Below, one piece after another: positions 6,480 to 7,624 of a stretch of 7,624 nt of DNA. Below the pieces are notes generated by a model. The model saw only the letters and a program-made list of their open reading frames with translations, was not told the origin of the DNA and made no database searches. The stretch spans positions 1-7,624 of the forward strand of contig JAEUIX010000232.1 in the NCBI GenBank assembly GCA_016794945.1. The letters are read 5' to 3'. This DNA comes from Phycisphaerae bacterium (lineage in GTDB: Bacteria; Planctomycetota; Phycisphaerae; Phycisphaerales; UBA1924). The position numbers and the translations under genes are program-made. Position 1 is the stretch's first letter. The number at the start of each line of letters is the position of its first letter.

Positions 6480-6512
6480 TGGGACCGCCGGGCGGGACCC
6501 CCGCCGTTGGTC

Positions 6513-6518
6513 TATCTT
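6513..6518 (+). promoter_or_regulatory. Putative -10 element for the phosphohexomutase gene
   Basis: TATCTT at 6513-6518 is an A/T-rich island in very GC-rich sequence. It would start a transcript near 6525 and leave a leader of about 30 nt before the ATG at 6557, enough to include the AGGAG ribosome binding site. No good -35 hexamer is visible at the usual distance. Confidence 0.35.
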
Positions 6519-6542
6519 CAACGCCCCGGGCCGGTCGGCCCC

Positions 6543-6547
6543 AGGAG
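6543..6547 (+). promoter_or_regulatory. Ribosome binding site of the phosphohexomutase gene
   Basis: AGGAG lies 9 nt before the ATG at 6557 and supports that start. It is preceded within 2 nt by a small inverted repeat (GGGCC at 6528-6532 and GGCCC at 6537-6541) that could form a short hairpin next to the site. Confidence 0.7.
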
Positions 6548-6556
6548 CACCCGCTC

Positions 6557-7624
6557 ATGTCCAGTTCCGATGCGCTCATGCTGTCCGTCTCCGGTTGCCG
6601 CGGCACGATCGGCGGCTCGCTCACGCCCGAGGTGGCGCAGCGGTTCGCGGCGGCGTTCGCCGGCTGGCTGAAGGCGAACAAGCGGGGCGGCAAGCCGGTG
6701 GCGGTGGCGCTGGGGCGCGACGGCCGGCGCGGCAGCGACCTGTTCGCCGGCGTGGCGCGGGCCGCGCTGCTGGCCGAGGGGTGCGACGTGGTGGACCTGG
6801 ACATCGCGATGACGCCCACGGTCGGGGTGATGGTCGACCGGCTGGGGCTGGACGGCGGCCTGGTGGTCACCGCCAGCCACAACCCGCAGAACTGGTGCGG
6901 CCTCAAGCCCATCGTCCGTCGCCCGGGCGCGCGCGCGGGGGTGGTCGACGCTTCGGCTCCCGGCAGGGTCGTGGCGGACGAGCTGATCGCGCGCTTCGGC
7001 GAGCAGTCGCCGCCGCAAGTGCGCGACTGGCGGTCGCTGGGGCACGCGTGCGTGGAGCGCGAGCTGGGCAATCGCCACCAGTTCGCAGTGCGCGCGGCGC
7101 TGGGCGCTTCCGCCGCGGGCAAACTCGCCCGCTTCGCACCGACGATCGTGGTGGACAACCTGGGCATGTCCGGCGCGGTGATGAGCGACTGGGCGTTGCG
7201 CACGCTCGCGCCAAAGTCCCGGGTGCGGCAGGCGTACGAATCCACCGCCGACCTGCGGCGCTCCGCCGACCGCGGCGTGTTCCCCCACACGCCCGAGCCT
7301 ACCCGCGAGAATCTCGCGGGCCTGTGCCGCCTGGTGAAGAAGCACCGGGCGAACGTCGGCTTCGCCCAGGACCCCGACGCCGACCGGCTGGCGATCATCG
7401 ACGAACAGGGCCGCTACATCGGCGAGGAGTACACGCTGGTGCTGGCGGCGATGGCGCTGGGTGAGTTGGGGCAGCTGCCGCGACGCTCGGTGATCGCCGT
7501 GAACCTCTCCACGAGCCGGATGATCGAAGACGTCGCCGCGCGGTACGGCTGCCGGGTCGTGCGGACGGCGGTGGGGGAGGCCAACGTGGTCTCGGCGATG
7601 AAGGCGCACCGCTCGCCGCTGGGC
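6557..7624 (+). CDS. glmM: Phosphoglucosamine mutase / phosphomannomutase family protein (alpha-D-phosphohexomutase), 3' end beyond the window
   Basis: The frame from the ATG at 6557 stays open to the last base, giving 356 codons of an enzyme usually about 450 residues long. The family isomerises hexose 6-phosphates and 1-phosphates; GlmM makes glucosamine-1-phosphate for UDP-GlcNAc and cell-envelope synthesis. The N-terminus Ser-Val-Ser-Gly-Cys-Arg-Gly-Thr-Ile-Gly, with Ser-Leu-Thr-Pro-Glu soon after, is typical. The catalytic loop Thr-Ala-Ser-His-Asn-Pro carries the phosphoserine S107, and the magnesium loop Asp-Pro-Asp-Ala-Asp-Arg is at 272-277. A Val-Gly-Glu-Ala-Asn-Val block follows near the right edge. 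The sugar-specificity loop (Gly-Glu-x-Ser-Gly) and the phosphate-binding domain lie outside the window, so GlmM and ManB cannot be separated with certainty; the N-terminal style favours a GlmM of the archaeal/PNGM-like type. An AGGAG site supports the start. The gene is divergent from the pterin operon. Confidence 0.9.
   Translation, partial: MSSSDALMLSVSGCRGTIGGSLTPEVAQRFAAAFAGWLKANKRGGKPVAVALGRDGRRGSDLFAGVARAALLAEGCDVVDLDIAMTPTVGVMVDRLGLDGGLVVTASHNPQNWCGLKPIVRRPGARAGVVDASAPGRVVADELIARFGEQSPPQVRDWRSLGHACVERELGNRHQFAVRAALGASAAGKLARFAPTIVVDNLGMSGAVMSDWALRTLAPKSRVRQAYESTADLRRSADRGVFPHTPEPTRENLAGLCRLVKKHRANVGFAQDPDADRLAIIDEQGRYIGEEYTLVLAAMALGELGQLPRRSVIAVNLSTSRMIEDVAARYGCRVVRTAVGEANVVSAMKAHRSPLG

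Noticed and set aside
6481..6498. Two GGGAC repeats 13 nt apart as a regulator binding site
   Set aside because: They are too short and are embedded in C/G runs; there is no independent support.
6468..6521. ATG at 6521 as the start of the pterin synthase-like gene
   Set aside because: It would place the TACGAT element and the intergenic region inside the gene; family similarity begins right after the GTG at 6467. It remains possible.
6241..7398. A 385-codon minus-strand frame overlapping the phosphohexomutase and pterin genes
   Set aside because: It is antisense to the phosphohexomutase, whose active-site Ser loop and Asp-Pro-Asp-Ala-Asp-Arg loop are unambiguous, and then runs out of phase through the pterin gene.

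Overview
This is a very GC-rich chromosomal window (roughly 70% G+C by eye) with tightly packed housekeeping-type genes, a strong G/C third-position bias and no mobile elements, RNA genes or CRISPR arrays that I can see. A DUF58 gene apparently followed by a BatA-type gene, an RlmN-like radical SAM enzyme with an atypical N-terminus, and a distant BshC-like protein fit a planctomycete, possibly of the Phycisphaerae type. That assignment is inference from gene content and style, not from a marker gene.

Layout, left to right. (1) Minus strand, 1-1047: a DUF58/von Willebrand-A-like protein (25-1047) and, 7 nt downstream, the first codons of a probable BatA-type membrane protein that runs off the left edge (1-17). 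(2) An 82-nt divergent intergenic region (1048-1129) with a -10-like hexamer facing each way, each only 5-7 nt from its start codon. (3) Plus strand, 1130-3700: a two-gene unit with a 6-nt gap, an RlmN-like methyltransferase followed by a BshC-like protein of unknown function. (4) A 10-nt convergent junction. (5) Minus strand, 3711-6467: a pterin synthase-family gene (COG0720) followed after 3 nt by polyphosphate kinase 1, whose Shine-Dalgarno lies inside the pterin gene. (6) An 89-nt divergent intergenic region (6468-6556). (7) Plus strand, from 6557: a phosphohexomutase (GlmM/ManB type), cut off by the right edge.

The genes do not form one pathway. They cover envelope or stress regulation (DUF58/BatA), rRNA/tRNA methylation (RlmN-like), a possible thiol-related or nucleotide-binding function (BshC-like), pterin metabolism, polyphosphate metabolism and amino-sugar or sugar-phosphate metabolism. 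I do not see a complete new system. The points most worth checking are: a pterin synthase homologue that keeps the zinc site but lacks the usual Cys and Asp-His catalytic residues; an RlmN-like enzyme with a non-canonical N-terminus paired with a BshC-like orphan; and three gene starts that look leaderless, each with TAC(C/G)AT just upstream.
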